Shown: piece by piece, positions 1-7,667 of the stretch
Numbering within the stretch: position 1 is the stretch's first letter
Layout: each line of letters begins with the position of its first letter
Assembly: GCA_000961695.1 (NCBI GenBank)
Contig: LADW01000021.1
Span: forward strand, 1 to 52,138
Reading direction: 5' to 3'
Length of the DNA: 52,138 bases
Source of the DNA: Hyphomonadaceae bacterium BRH_c29
Lineage (GTDB): Bacteria; Pseudomonadota; Alphaproteobacteria; Caulobacterales; Hyphomonadaceae
The notes under the pieces: generated by a model
Told to the model about the DNA's origin: nothing
The model's database searches: none
Seen by the model: the letters and a program-made list of their open reading frames with translations, nothing else
Position numbers and translations under genes: made by a program

Positions 1-442
1 CACACGCCGCCTTTGCCGCCAGATAGGCCAGCAGACGCGCCTTGCCGGTCGCGCCGGAGGCCGCCTCCGTCCCCTCCGCCCGCGCCGGGGAGGGACTATC
101 CGCCTGCCAGAGCAGGGCGGCGACTTCTTCCAGCGTGGCGTCGGCGGCGAGCCGCACGGCCTCCTTGCCGCGATAGATCAGCTTGCCGCCTTGCACCGTC
201 GTGATTGCGGTTTCCATCACCGGATCGCCCCAGGCAATCGCCGCGCTGGCAATCGCCTGGCGCCCGCGTCCACTGCGCCGTCGCTGTACGAGCGCGGCAA
301 TATCTGCAGCAGAATACACGCTCGCACGCGGGTCCGTTTCGTCCGGCCGCGAGGCGATCAGCCCCCGGCTCACATAGGCATAGAGCGTCTGGGGTTTCAC
401 CCCCAGCTCACTCAGTGCGTCTTCCCGTCCAATCCAGCTCAT
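1..442 (-). CDS. Citrate synthase family protein with N-terminal MerR-like HTH (partial)
   Basis: The gene begins at the ATG whose complement lies at 440-442 and runs off the left edge of the window, so only about 147 codons are visible. Residues 1-60 look like a MerR/excisionase-type helix-turn-helix (SELGVKPQTLYAYVSRGLI, then a YSAADIAALVQRRR segment). The stretch after that (GGKLIYRGKEAVRLA, then LEEVAALLWQ) matches the N-terminal small domain of citrate synthases. Proteins with this DNA-binding head on a citrate-synthase body are known in Alphaproteobacteria, usually beside a head-less paralogue, as here. The family would condense an acyl-CoA with oxaloacetate; the catalytic residues lie outside the window. 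It is divergent from the next gene, with only 77 bp between the chosen starts, so the two probably share a control region. Whether the HTH really binds DNA is inference. Confidence 0.85.
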   Translation of the reverse strand, partial: MSWIGREDALSELGVKPQTLYAYVSRGLIASRPDETDPRASVYSAADIAALVQRRRSGRGRQAIASAAIAWGDPVMETAITTVQGGKLIYRGKEAVRLAADATLEEVAALLWQADSPSPARAEGTEAASGATGKARLLAYLAAKAAC

Positions 443-519
443 ATATTGATTATATTGATCAAGATTGACGAGCGCCAGCCCCGGCGCGACATGAGCGGCG
501 AATAATTATGGAGACCCAG

Positions 520-1587
520 ATGGATTCCGGACTTGAAAATGTCGTCGCCGCCGAAACCGTGCTTTCTGATGTGGACGGCCAGAATGGCCGCCTTGTCATC
601 CGGGGCTGGCCGGTGCAGATGCTCGCCGCCTCGATGGCCTATGAGGATGCCGCGCATCTGCTCTGGCAGGGTTTCTTTGACGATCTGCCGGATGTGCCAG
701 CCCTCGGCGCCCGCCTCGGCGCGGCCCGGGTGGAGGCATTCGATCTGGTATCCAGGATCCCGGACGGGCTGGACATCATCCGCTTCCTGCGCACCGGCTG
801 GTCGCTGCTGGAAGACGATGAAAGCCTGGGCTCTGCCATCCGCCTTGCCGCTGCAGGCCCGGTCTTCACCGCTGCCGCCGTCCGCCGCGAGCGCGGACAG
901 GCGCCGATTGCGCCGGATGCCGGTCTGTCCCACTCGGCAGATTTCCTCCGGATGCTGACCGGCAAGACGCCGGGGGAGGCGGAGGCCCGCGCGCTGGATG
1001 CCTATCTGGTCACCGTCTGCGATCATGGTCTCAATGCGTCGACCTTCGCCGCCCGCGTCGTTGCCTCCACCCGCGCAGGCCTCGTCTCGGCAGCCATGGG
1101 CGGCATTTCGGCTTTGAAAGGCCCGCTGCACGGCGGCGCCCCCGGTCCGGTTCTGGACATGCTGGACGAGATCGGCGCCCCGGAAAATGCGGAGCGCTGG
1201 ATCAATGCCGCGCTCAGCCGGGGTGAGCGCCTCATGGGCTTCGGCCACCGCGTCTACCGCGTGCGCGATCCGCGCGCCGATGCCCTGAAAGCCGCCGTCG
1301 CGCGCCTGCCGGGCACATCGGGCCGGATCGCGTTCGCTGACCATATCGAGAAAGCCGTCCTCGGACGGCTGGCAAAGAAATACCCGGCCCGCACACTTGA
1401 AACCAATGTGGAGTTCTCCACTGCGCTCCTGCTGGAGGCGCTTTCCATTCCGCGCGAGGCCTTCACCGCCACATTCGCCTGCGGCCGCATCCTCGGCTGG
1501 ACGGCCCATGCCCGCGAACAGATCGCCGAGGGCCGCCTCGTCCGTCCCCGGTCGGTCTATACGGGGCCGGTTCCGGAAAGAGTGTAG
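520..1587 (+). CDS. Citrate synthase / methylcitrate synthase-like protein
   Basis: A 355-residue citrate-synthase-family enzyme without the HTH head of its divergent neighbour. The two catalytic histidine regions are visible: GPLHGGAPGPV near residue 205 and GFGHRVYRVRDPRA near residue 245. The third catalytic position, Asp in classical citrate synthases (NVDF), is Glu here (LETNVEFSTALL near residue 295), which I recall as usual for this subfamily. The predicted reaction is acetyl-CoA or propionyl-CoA plus oxaloacetate; the substrate cannot be read from sequence. I chose ATG 520 rather than ATG 508 because GGAG at 510-513 sits six bases before it and the protein then starts MDSGLENVVAAETVLSDVDG, as in relatives. 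It may form a heteromeric enzyme with the upstream paralogue, which is inference. Confidence 0.88.
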   Translation: MDSGLENVVAAETVLSDVDGQNGRLVIRGWPVQMLAASMAYEDAAHLLWQGFFDDLPDVPALGARLGAARVEAFDLVSRIPDGLDIIRFLRTGWSLLEDDESLGSAIRLAAAGPVFTAAAVRRERGQAPIAPDAGLSHSADFLRMLTGKTPGEAEARALDAYLVTVCDHGLNASTFAARVVASTRAGLVSAAMGGISALKGPLHGGAPGPVLDMLDEIGAPENAERWINAALSRGERLMGFGHRVYRVRDPRADALKAAVARLPGTSGRIAFADHIEKAVLGRLAKKYPARTLETNVEFSTALLLEALSIPREAFTATFACGRILGWTAHAREQIAEGRLVRPRSVYTGPVPERV

Positions 1588-1671
1588 CGCCTCTGCCCCC
1601 TGTCATCCCGGAATTTGCGCAACAAGTATCCGGGACCTTGTTTCGGAGGCGGGGAAAGCGCCGCCCGAATC

Positions 1672-1693
1672 CCCCTCTCCCTTGGGAGAGGGG
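1672..1693. repeat. REP-like perfect hairpin
   Basis: CCCCTCTCCC, a TT spacer and GGGAGAGGGG form a perfect 10-bp stem, followed by a GGGGTGAGGGG tail. Related palindromes with the same CCCCTC/GAGGGG core occur at about 1803-1836, 51505-51532 and 51638-51660. They are arranged like a bacterial REP family beside a repeat cassette. It may also act as a transcription end for the citrate synthase gene, since it lies 85 bp after the stop, but no T-tract follows. Confidence 0.75.
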
Positions 1694-1802
1694 CTAGGGG
1701 TGAGGGGCTACGGAATGAGCGGCGTGAGCTGAAAGCTGCGGAAGCGCGCTGTGCAGGTTCAGCGCCACATCGCGGGCTTTCGGACATGAGGAGAGCAGGG
1801 TT

Positions 1803-2321
1803 GCCCCTCACCCCCAACCCCTCTCCCCAGGGAGGGGGGCGCCCTTTTTATCCTCCCGGACTCAAACCCGGTCCACACTCCCGCGCATGCATCCGGCCCT
1901 TCGCCCCTATTATGACCATGTCATCCCGGTCTTCTGGCCGTGGCTCTGGCTGAACCTTGTCCGCTTTGCCCTCTGGCATTTGCGGACGGGGCGTGACGCG
2001 TTGCTGGCAGTGGATAGTTTCGGAAATATCCGGATCGTTCGACTCAGCGACGAACCGAAGCCAGATCATCTCTACACCTATGACGCGCCAAGCGTGCCTC
2101 GCTGGGAACGCCCGGCGCTGGGCAGTGATTTGCCGGACTCTCTCCCCGTGCAAGGCGGTGGCCTGCTTATACGGTCCTTACATGGTGTTTATACGGTCTT
2201 TTATATGGTCCACGAACGCGTGCGTGGGCCGCCCCGGGACCATCCTCCCCCGCAAGCGGTGGAGGATAAGGTCCTCACCCACCGGACGGCAGCCGCCGCG
2301 CCGGCCTTTCGTGCTGGCCGA
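1803..2321 (+). repeat. Repeat cassette, copy A
   Basis: This block recurs in inverted orientation at 51030-51541. Shared landmarks in order are a REP-like palindrome, a TCCTCCCGG...CTCAAACCCGG segment just before the start codon, a coding stretch beginning MHPALRPY, an AT-rich segment reading about IRSLxGVYTVFYMV, and a tail with CACCGGACGGCA followed by CCGCCGCGCCGGCC and GTGCTGGC. By eye the coding part is roughly 80 percent identical between copies. Non-coding flanks are conserved as well as the protein, which suggests a dispersed mobile or REP-associated unit and not simply a paralogous gene. Confidence 0.75.
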
Positions 2322-2834
2322 AACCCTGTTCTGCCTTGCCGTTCCCGCCCTCCGGGTCCAGACTTTCAAAAAAGGGAGGCAAACATGACCTATGAGACTG
2401 TCTACACGATCATCAATCTCGCCGTCCTGCCGGCGTGGCTATTGCTGGCACTGGCACCGGGCGCACAGGTCACGCGCATGATCGTCCATTCGGGACTCTA
2501 CCCGCTGGTGATCGGCGTCTTCTATATCGTCACCCTGTCGATGACCCTGTTCTTCGGCATGGGTGCAGAGGGTGGGAACTTCAATTCCGCCGCAGGCGTT
2601 TCGCAGCTTTTCTCCCATCCGCTGGGTATTCTCGTCGGCTGGTCGCACTATCTCGTGTTCGATCTGTTCGTCGGATCCTGGGAAGCACGCGACGCACGGC
2701 GCCGGGGCGTGCCGCACTGGATGCTGGTGCCCTGTCTCTTCTTTACGCTGATGTTCGGACCGGTCGGTCTGTTGCTTTATCTCGGCCTGCGCATGGCGAG
2801 CGGCAAGGGCGGTTTCAGCCTGGCTGAAGCCTAG
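1887..2834 (+). CDS. Cassette protein (MHPALRPY family) reading through into DUF4281
   Basis: An open frame starts at ATG 1887 with MHPALRPYYDH and gives about 115 residues homologous to the product at 51082-51450. In that second copy a stop follows the conserved GPP; here no stop occurs and the frame continues through the cassette tail into the DUF4281 gene at 2385. The family is unknown to me: a hydrophobic N-terminal patch rich in Trp (FWPWLWLNLV), a GNIRIVRLSD core and a YTVFYMV segment near the end of the shared part. Either a short cassette protein is made from a message that continues, or a 315-residue fusion. The independent ribosome site at 2385 makes the fusion unlikely to be the main product of the downstream gene. 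Confidence 0.4.
   Translation: MHPALRPYYDHVIPVFWPWLWLNLVRFALWHLRTGRDALLAVDSFGNIRIVRLSDEPKPDHLYTYDAPSVPRWERPALGSDLPDSLPVQGGGLLIRSLHGVYTVFYMVHERVRGPPRDHPPPQAVEDKVLTHRTAAAAPAFRAGRNPVLPCRSRPPGPDFQKREANMTYETVYTIINLAVLPAWLLLALAPGAQVTRMIVHSGLYPLVIGVFYIVTLSMTLFFGMGAEGGNFNSAAGVSQLFSHPLGILVGWSHYLVFDLFVGSWEARDARRRGVPHWMLVPCLFFTLMFGPVGLLLYLGLRMASGKGGFSLAEA
2385..2834 (+). CDS. DUF4281 (ABA4-like) membrane protein
   Basis: A 149-residue integral membrane protein. I chose ATG 2385 because AAAGGGAGG (2371-2379) lies five bases ahead. Four hydrophobic segments are visible: AVLPAWLLLALAP near residue 12, YPLVIGVFYIVTLSMTLFF near 40, GWSHYLVFDLFVGSWEA near 85 and LVPCLFFTLMFGPVGLLLYL near 115. The HYLVFDLFVGSWEARDA motif is characteristic of the DUF4281 family related to plant ABA4, implicated in neoxanthin formation; bacterial members may act in carotenoid metabolism, but nothing around it supports that. 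The gene overlaps the convergent neighbour's stop by four bases. Confidence 0.88.
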   Translation: MTYETVYTIINLAVLPAWLLLALAPGAQVTRMIVHSGLYPLVIGVFYIVTLSMTLFFGMGAEGGNFNSAAGVSQLFSHPLGILVGWSHYLVFDLFVGSWEARDARRRGVPHWMLVPCLFFTLMFGPVGLLLYLGLRMASGKGGFSLAEA

Positions 2835-3274
2835 GCTTCTTCGTCCTCGGTAGAGCGAAGGAACAGGTCCAGCTGGCGCGGATCGACATAGCGCCGGCGG
2901 GACGGCTTGGTGCGGCCACGCCGGAAATAGAGGTCGTCCGTATGGTCGCCCGTCTCGGCGGTGGGCTCTTCAAACGCGGGCTTGGCGGCAGGCTTGGGGG
3001 CCGCGCCGGGCTCGCCCAGTTTCCACCAGATGACGGCGACGACCGGGTTGCCCTTGTCATCCTCATAGCGCTGGAGATGGCCATGGGCGAGCGCCTCGGA
3101 TGGCGCGAACATGGCCGCGGCGGCCTCTTCGCTCACGGTCAGCCAGTCGGTGGCAAGCTCGATGACCGCCAGCTTGCCAGCCAGCGCCTCGGCGTCGGCG
3201 CGGGTACGCGCAGCCGGGGCTACCTTGGACAAGGCAGCATCGAGGGTTCGGCCGAGGGGATAAGCGTGACTCAT
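2831..3274 (-). CDS. Hypothetical protein co-transcribed with mmcB
   Basis: A 147-residue protein of unknown function. Its ATG overlaps the mmcB stop in an ATGA arrangement (3271-3274), so it should be translated from the same SOS-controlled message. The N-terminal half is compact (SHAYPLGRTLDAAL, then ELATDWLTVSEEAAAAMF, then a QRYEDDKGNPVVAVIWWKLG segment that looks like a small beta-rich fold). The C-terminal half is low complexity, Pro/Ala then basic (RRGRTKPSRRRYVDPRQLD) with an acidic end. I recognise no named domain. The basic tail and the operon suggest a role near DNA in damage tolerance, which is inference only. Confidence 0.75.
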   Translation of the reverse strand: MSHAYPLGRTLDAALSKVAPAARTRADAEALAGKLAVIELATDWLTVSEEAAAAMFAPSEALAHGHLQRYEDDKGNPVVAVIWWKLGEPGAAPKPAAKPAFEEPTAETGDHTDDLYFRRGRTKPSRRRYVDPRQLDLFLRSTEDEEA

Positions 3275-3768
3275 AGGCCGCTGCAGGTAAGCGTTGCTTC
3301 GCTCGCCGTCCAGCCTGCATCCGCCGCTGCAGACAGCCGCATGGCAGCCAGACGCGCCAGACGCAGCGTCACGGCCTTGCGCCGGGCAGGGGAGAGCGGC
3401 GTGGTCGGAGCCTCGCGGATCACCGCCGCGCCGAACGCGTCAGCCACGATCAGGCCCGCCTCTTCGGGGATCAGGTCCTGAGGGAAGTCACGGTCCACGG
3501 CGAACCAGAACCGGTCGCAATAGGGGATGTAGTCCGGCCATTTGGAGTCTGACCGGAAGTCCGGCACGCCGGATTTGATCTCCACCATCCAGACTTCACC
3601 GCCAGGGCCGAGCGCGGCAATATCGGCCCGGCGATGATTGGCCAGCGTCATTTCCTGGATGCCGCAAAGGCCGAGCCCCGCCAGAAGGCGCAACGTTCCG
3701 CGCGCAATCGCGGCGGCTCTGGCGAGGTCTTCCGCCGGGTCTTCAGGGGGATGAGGCGCATCGGCCAT
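3271..3768 (-). CDS. mmcB: MmcB family DNA repair protein (putative nuclease)
   Basis: A 165-residue protein matching the MmcB family, in Caulobacter an SOS-regulated gene needed for mitomycin C resistance. The restriction-endonuclease-like core is readable: RRADIAALGPGGEVWMVEIK near residues 47-65 gives the D-x(n)-E-x-K pattern, followed by SDSKWPDYIPYCDRFWFAVD. The predicted role is cutting or processing damaged DNA in the cytoplasm. A perfect GTTC-N7-GTTC box sits 8 bp upstream of the ATG, so damage induction through LexA is expected. It forms an operon with the unknown gene downstream. Length is normal for the family and nothing looks broken. Confidence 0.92.
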   Translation of the reverse strand: MADAPHPPEDPAEDLARAAAIARGTLRLLAGLGLCGIQEMTLANHRRADIAALGPGGEVWMVEIKSGVPDFRSDSKWPDYIPYCDRFWFAVDRDFPQDLIPEEAGLIVADAFGAAVIREAPTTPLSPARRKAVTLRLARLAAMRLSAAADAGWTASEATLTCSGL

Positions 3769-3776
3769 GGAATCAT

Positions 3777-3791
3777 GTTCCGGTATTGTTC
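3777..3791 (-). promoter_or_regulatory. SOS (LexA) box of the mmcB operon
   Basis: GTTC CGGTATT GTTC is an exact match to the alphaproteobacterial LexA consensus GTTC-N7-GTTC. It lies 8 bp in front of the mmcB start codon, where LexA would block transcription or initiation. Confidence 0.88.
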
Positions 3792-3909
3792 CGGGGCAAC
3801 CTAGTCCCGCCCCGGCGCGCGGGTCAAGCCGGTCAGCGATCCAGCTCCGGCTGTCGCCCGTATAAAGTCACGAAGGTGCCCCAAGAGCCCCCAACCGGTG
3901 AGACGGACC

Positions 3910-4794
3910 ATGCCAGCAGACGGCAGTTTTTCAGAACACGCAGACCAGCAATTCCGGCGCGCTGCCATGAAGGCGCCCCTGCTGGAGGCCGAGCATGAGC
4001 AGGATCTCGCCCGCCGTTGGCGCGACGCTGGCGACGAAGCCGCGCTGCATGAGCTGACAACGGCCTATTTGCGGCTGGTCCTCTCGATCGCGCGGAAATT
4101 CCGTCACTATGGACTTCCCGTGTCGGATCTCGCCTCGGAAGGTCATATCGGCCTGATGACGGCGGCGTCCCGGTTCGAGCCGGAACGGGGCCTGCGTTTT
4201 TCCACCTACGCCACCTGGTGGATTCGCTCAGCGATCCAGGATTACGTTCTGCGTAACTGGTCCATTGTGCGGACCGGGACCACGTCGGCGCAGAAATCCC
4301 TCTTCTTCAACCTCCGCCGCCTGCGCGCCCGGATCGGCGATATGGGGGAGGGGACAATGAACCCGGAGCACCGCGCCTGGGTGGCCGAACATCTTGGCGT
4401 GCCCGAGCGGGTTGTCGAAGCCATGGCCTCGCGCCTCTCGGCTTCTGACCGGTCCCTCAATGCGCCCATGTCTGTAGACGGAGACGGCGAATGGCAGGAC
4501 CAGCTCGCCGACGAGTCCGCGCCGCCGGAAGCGCTGGCCATGGCCAAGTCTGACCAGATTCGCCGGCGCGCGTGGATCGCGGATGCCCTGAAAACGCTGA
4601 ACCCGAGGGAGCAGTTGATCATCCGTCAGCGCAAGATGGCAGAGGATACCGTTACGCTGGAATCTCTGGGGCGCGAGCTTGGGATTTCCAAGGAACGCGT
4701 GCGGCAGATCGAATCCCAAGCGCTGATCAAGCTGCGCCGGGCGCTGGAGCGAATTGTCGGCGATCCGGACGCGTCCGGGCTGTTACCGGGCTAG
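3910..4794 (+). CDS. rpoH: RNA polymerase sigma-32 factor RpoH
   Basis: A 294-residue heat-shock sigma factor. Region 1.2/2 is seen as LDLARR-type sequence then YLRLVLSIARKFRHYGLP, and LRFSTYATWWIRSAIQDYVL, the core-binding and -10 recognition segment. The RpoH box follows as NWSIVRTGTTSAQKSLFFNL. Region 4 has LNPREQLIIRQRKMAED and a GISKERVRQIESQALIKLR helix-turn-helix for the -35 element. It directs RNA polymerase to heat-shock promoters. I chose ATG 3910 (MPADGSF) over the in-frame GTG 3898, which itself contributes a GTGAGA ribosome-site-like stretch. The end overlaps the convergent lipoprotein gene by four bases. Alphaproteobacteria may have two RpoH paralogues; I cannot tell which this is. 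Confidence 0.93.
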   Translation: MPADGSFSEHADQQFRRAAMKAPLLEAEHEQDLARRWRDAGDEAALHELTTAYLRLVLSIARKFRHYGLPVSDLASEGHIGLMTAASRFEPERGLRFSTYATWWIRSAIQDYVLRNWSIVRTGTTSAQKSLFFNLRRLRARIGDMGEGTMNPEHRAWVAEHLGVPERVVEAMASRLSASDRSLNAPMSVDGDGEWQDQLADESAPPEALAMAKSDQIRRRAWIADALKTLNPREQLIIRQRKMAEDTVTLESLGRELGISKERVRQIESQALIKLRRALERIVGDPDASGLLPG

Positions 4795-5549
4795 GGTGTC
4801 CCTGTGGTCTGAAGGTTCAGCGGATGGGTCACTTCCATCCGGCCCGCCTTCACATAGCCGCGCGCCAGAACCGGCGTACCCTCAGCCAGCTGGCAATAGG
4901 CGGCGGCCGAATTCGCGATGTCCAGATGCAGGGCGCCGCCGTCCAGAGACAGGTCGCAGCTCGTGCCATAGCTCTCTGAGCCCTCCATGCCGGAGACCTG
5001 CCCGCTGACCAGCTGAAAGCGCTCGAACGGGTCCGGTAGCGCGGCGGCGTCCGAGACACGCCAGACTTTCATTGCCCACAGGCCGCGCTTTGCCTCACGG
5101 GCTTCGGCCTCCAGCGCCGGAAAGGTTTCGCTGCCGCCTGCCGTGTCCGGATAGACCCGCATCCGCGCGCCGCCGCGGATCAGCATTTCGGCATTCAGCC
5201 ACAGGTCCGGTCCCAGCGCGTCCGTGGTGCGGACTTGTGCGAGTGCCCGATCATATTTGTCCCGCGTCAGACCAGCATAGAAGAGCTGTACTTCCCGGCC
5301 GAGCGCCATATCTTCAAGCATGCGGCGGGACTTGTCCTGAAAAGGTTCGCCTTCGCGGTCCTTCCAGGGCCGGGCAGGGGCCTCGATGCTGGCAAGGCGA
5401 ACACTCTGGCCGGTGTCCAGCACGAGCGCGTCGCCATCCAGAATCCGGACGACCCGTCCGCGCTCGCCCGGCTCCAGCGCATCCAGCGGATGCGGCTTCG
5501 CACACCCTGCCAGCAGGGCCAAACACGTCAGGAGGAAAAACCGTTGCAT
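4791..5549 (-). CDS. Thermonuclease-like (SNase domain) lipoprotein
   Basis: A 252-residue secreted lipoprotein: the signal MQRFFLLTCLALLAGC ends in a lipobox with Cys16. Residues 30-165 resemble the staphylococcal-nuclease fold (VVRILDGDALVLDTGQSVRLASIEAP, given here as the hallmark start of the domain, then DKYDRALAQV and a MLIRGGARM helix, then REAKRGLWA). The usual catalytic DxxxR..E..R set appears only in part: SIEAP occupies the place of the usual GIDTPE, so activity is uncertain. The C-terminal 85 residues form an extra beta-rich domain. It should sit on the periplasmic face of a membrane. It lies alone between rpoH and the tRNA-Arg. Confidence 0.8.
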   Translation of the reverse strand: MQRFFLLTCLALLAGCAKPHPLDALEPGERGRVVRILDGDALVLDTGQSVRLASIEAPARPWKDREGEPFQDKSRRMLEDMALGREVQLFYAGLTRDKYDRALAQVRTTDALGPDLWLNAEMLIRGGARMRVYPDTAGGSETFPALEAEAREAKRGLWAMKVWRVSDAAALPDPFERFQLVSGQVSGMEGSESYGTSCDLSLDGGALHLDIANSAAAYCQLAEGTPVLARGYVKAGRMEVTHPLNLQTTGTP

Positions 5550-5641
5550 ACCCGAAATGTTCTAGCATGCCGGGCTTCTGCCGCCAGCCACTCAAACCGG
5601 GTTCAATCGCCCGGCCAATTGGCTTATACGTCCTCCCGGAT

Positions 5642-5718
5642 GGTCCCGTAGCTCAGCAGGATAGAGCAACAGATTCCTAATCTGTAGGTCGTGCGTTCGA
5701 ATCGCGCCGGGATCACCA
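5642..5718 (+). tRNA. tRNA-Arg (CCU)
   Basis: A 77-base cloverleaf. The acceptor arms GGTCCCG and CGGGATC pair (one G-T), the anticodon stem ACAGA/TCTGT encloses TTCCTAA with anticodon CCT, the T-arm carries GTTCGAATC, and CCA is encoded. Its 3' 47 bases serve as the integration site of the island and are preserved, so the gene remains functional. Confidence 0.97.
5672..5718 (+). repeat. Left attachment site (attL) in tRNA-Arg
   Basis: The 47 bases from the anticodon stem of tRNA-Arg to its CCA (GATTCCTAATCTG... to ...GGGATCACCA) are identical to 46330-46376. Direct repeats of a tRNA 3' end flanking an integrase-bearing segment are the standard footprint of site-specific integration. Confidence 0.95.
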
Positions 5719-5781
5719 AAAACTATTTAAAAACAATGACTTGTGGGTTGCCCCAAGTTAATACTTGCTCACAAATTGGCC

Positions 5782-5801
5782 CGTGGTAACTATACGGTAA
5801 C
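5782..5801 (+). promoter_or_regulatory. Candidate integrase arm-type sites, left
   Basis: Two GGTAAC motifs (5785-5790 and 5796-5801) are spaced 11 bp apart, just before the integrase ribosome site. The 9-mer CGTGGTAAC (5782-5790) recurs exactly at 46152-46160 at the other end of the island, with two more GGTAAC there. This is the layout expected for arm-type binding sites on the two sides of attP; here they could also give autoregulation of the integrase. Confidence 0.55.
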
Positions 5802-5817
5802 CGGAGGGCAAAAAATC

Positions 5818-7029
5818 GTGGGAAAACTTCGCCTTACTGACACCTGGCTTTCGGGTGTGACCGACCCCGGTGACTATTCCGATACGATCGAATCCTGCCT
5901 GAAAGTGCGTATCGCCAAGACCGGTGCGAAGACTTTTTCCGCTGTGCGAAAGCTGGGTGGCAAGACCGTCCGGGTGCGCATCGGCGCCTATCCCGAGATC
6001 AGTCTGAGAGAAGCCAGACTGCGCGCCAGCGAGTTCCGGGAAATGCGTTCGCTGGCGCCGACGCCAGTGTCGCGGGCAGAGGCGGTCGCAGATGCCGTGT
6101 CCGCATCTGCCGCCACGTTCTTCCACGACTATGTCGCCGACATGCAGGCCCGCGGTGTGAAATCATACGGGCGCGTCAAAGGCGCGCTCATCGATGGGAA
6201 ATATGCCCTGCTGCCCTTTCTGGTGGAGCGTCATGGCGGAATGCCGCGTGCCGGGGATGTGACGATCCAGGACCTGCAGGCATGGATGGCTGAGAGCTAT
6301 GCTCGCAGTCCGAATTATGCGCCACACCTTCGCTCCTATATCGCCACGGCCTGGAAGTGGGCGGTGAAGAATCGCTACGACTATCGCGGTGGTGCGCGGG
6401 ACTATGGGATTACCTACAACATAGCCGAACAACTGCCGACCGCTCCCAAGGGCAAGCCTTGCGACCGGTTCCTGTCTAATGATGAACTGAAGGCGCTTTG
6501 GCATGCATTAGATGAGAACCATCCGACGCACCGCGTCCTGAAGCTGATGATCGCGATGGGCGGACTACGCGTGACGGAGGTCACAATGAGCCTCGCTGCG
6601 AACTGGCGTGATGGATGGCTGATCTTGCCGGAGACCAAGAACGGCATGCCGCATCAACTACCGATCACCAGGACGGCTGCCCCACTTGCGGCGCGGTGTC
6701 TTGAGCTGGCGCACCCTCGCTCGCCCTACCTTTTGTCCAATCCCCGTGACCCGGACGAGCCTCTTACAATTGCCTCCATATCACGGGGCGCAAAGCGGCT
6801 GAACAAGCAGCTCGGATTTCCGGACTGGAACCCGCGCGACTTACGCCGTACAATGAAGACCCATCTCATCGACGCTGGCGTGGACGAGCGCTGGCTCGAC
6901 ATCTGGCATAACCATGGACAGACAGCGAGCGTGGCGCGAAAGCACTATATCCGTGCGGAGTATGCGGATCTGAAGAGGGATGTCGCCGAGGCGATTGATG
7001 CTTGGCTGGAGCCGGTGCTCTCCGAGTAA
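5818..7029 (+). CDS. Tyrosine integrase of the tRNA-Arg island
   Basis: A 403-residue tyrosine recombinase that should catalyse integration and excision at the adjacent tRNA-Arg. The arm-binding/N-terminal domain spans about residues 1-90 (KTFSAVRKLGGKTVRVRIG, YPEISLREAR), the core-binding domain about 105-200. The catalytic domain has Arg251 in GLRVTEV, Lys in ETKNGMPHQLP, RDLRRT with Arg near 343, HNHGQ near 365 and the nucleophile Tyr377 in ARKHYIRAEY. The first His of the usual HxxR box is replaced by an RDLRR form. The start is GTG 5818, nine bases after GGAGGG (5803-5808). The frame is open further upstream from GTG 5743 but without a ribosome site, and that stretch carries the GGTAAC repeats. 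Confidence 0.93.
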   Translation: MGKLRLTDTWLSGVTDPGDYSDTIESCLKVRIAKTGAKTFSAVRKLGGKTVRVRIGAYPEISLREARLRASEFREMRSLAPTPVSRAEAVADAVSASAATFFHDYVADMQARGVKSYGRVKGALIDGKYALLPFLVERHGGMPRAGDVTIQDLQAWMAESYARSPNYAPHLRSYIATAWKWAVKNRYDYRGGARDYGITYNIAEQLPTAPKGKPCDRFLSNDELKALWHALDENHPTHRVLKLMIAMGGLRVTEVTMSLAANWRDGWLILPETKNGMPHQLPITRTAAPLAARCLELAHPRSPYLLSNPRDPDEPLTIASISRGAKRLNKQLGFPDWNPRDLRRTMKTHLIDAGVDERWLDIWHNHGQTASVARKHYIRAEYADLKRDVAEAIDAWLEPVLSE

Positions 7030-7281
7030 TGACGTAGATCAATGCGTACAGCGTTCTCGTTGTGAAATTCCTGTTCGGGTTGTGGGAAGTTGTCTGCTGG
7101 AGAATGCGGCCAAGGCGCCGTCACCCGAACGTGCGGGCACTGCTAAAACAAGTCTTGAGCTTGCGATCGGCGGCTTGTCGGCGCGGTCTACAGCTAAGTT
7201 ATTCCCGAGATCAAATATGTTGGAGAATTCGAGATTGCGGAATTCATTTTCAGATCGGCTGACGCCCTAGAAGTCGATCGC

Positions 7282-7626
7282 TCATTTCTTCATTGAGTTT
7301 AGTGCATCAATCTGCATGCGGGCAATCCTCAGTTGTTCGGAGGAAAGGGAGCGGATCAGATCAATCAACTCATTCTCTTCTCTGATTCTTGATCTCGATT
7401 TTCGGCCTGTGGTTTGGGCTTCTACTAGAGTGCTGATAGGCACATCCAAAACCTCCGCGATGAGGATCAGTGTGTCGAGTGAGGGAAGGGCGTGTGCCCG
7501 TTCCAAATTGCTGAGGCTCGCAGAGGTCCTGTTGATGCGCTCCGCCAGGGCTTCCTGAGTCAGGCCCCTCGCGCGCCTTGCCGCTCGAATAGCGGCGGCG
7601 ATCTGCTCTCGTCGGGCACTGTCCAT
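7282..7626 (-). CDS. XRE family transcriptional regulator
   Basis: A 114-residue protein with an N-terminal helix-turn-helix of the Cro/CI type (residues 5-60: IAAAIRAARRARGLTQEALA, then LSNLERAHALPSLDTLILIA, VLDVPISTLVEA) and a short basic/acidic C-terminal part (SRIREENELIDLIRSLSSEQL) that may mediate dimerisation. I chose ATG 7626 because the conserved domain begins there; the longer frame upstream has no domain content and runs into operator-like repeats. It probably controls integrase, the neighbouring XRE gene or itself through the inverted repeats at 7668-7736. Confidence 0.85.
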   Translation of the reverse strand: MDSARREQIAAAIRAARRARGLTQEALAERINRTSASLSNLERAHALPSLDTLILIAEVLDVPISTLVEAQTTGRKSRSRIREENELIDLIRSLSSEQLRIARMQIDALNSMKK

Positions 7627-7667
7627 GCCGCAAGTTGGCTTTTGGAAAACAGAATACCATAAAGTAG

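Noticed and set aside
439..1509. A 356-codon minus-strand frame opposite the citrate synthase gene
   Set aside because: The plus strand has a complete citrate-synthase reading with its catalytic motifs; the opposite frame is a shadow with no domain.
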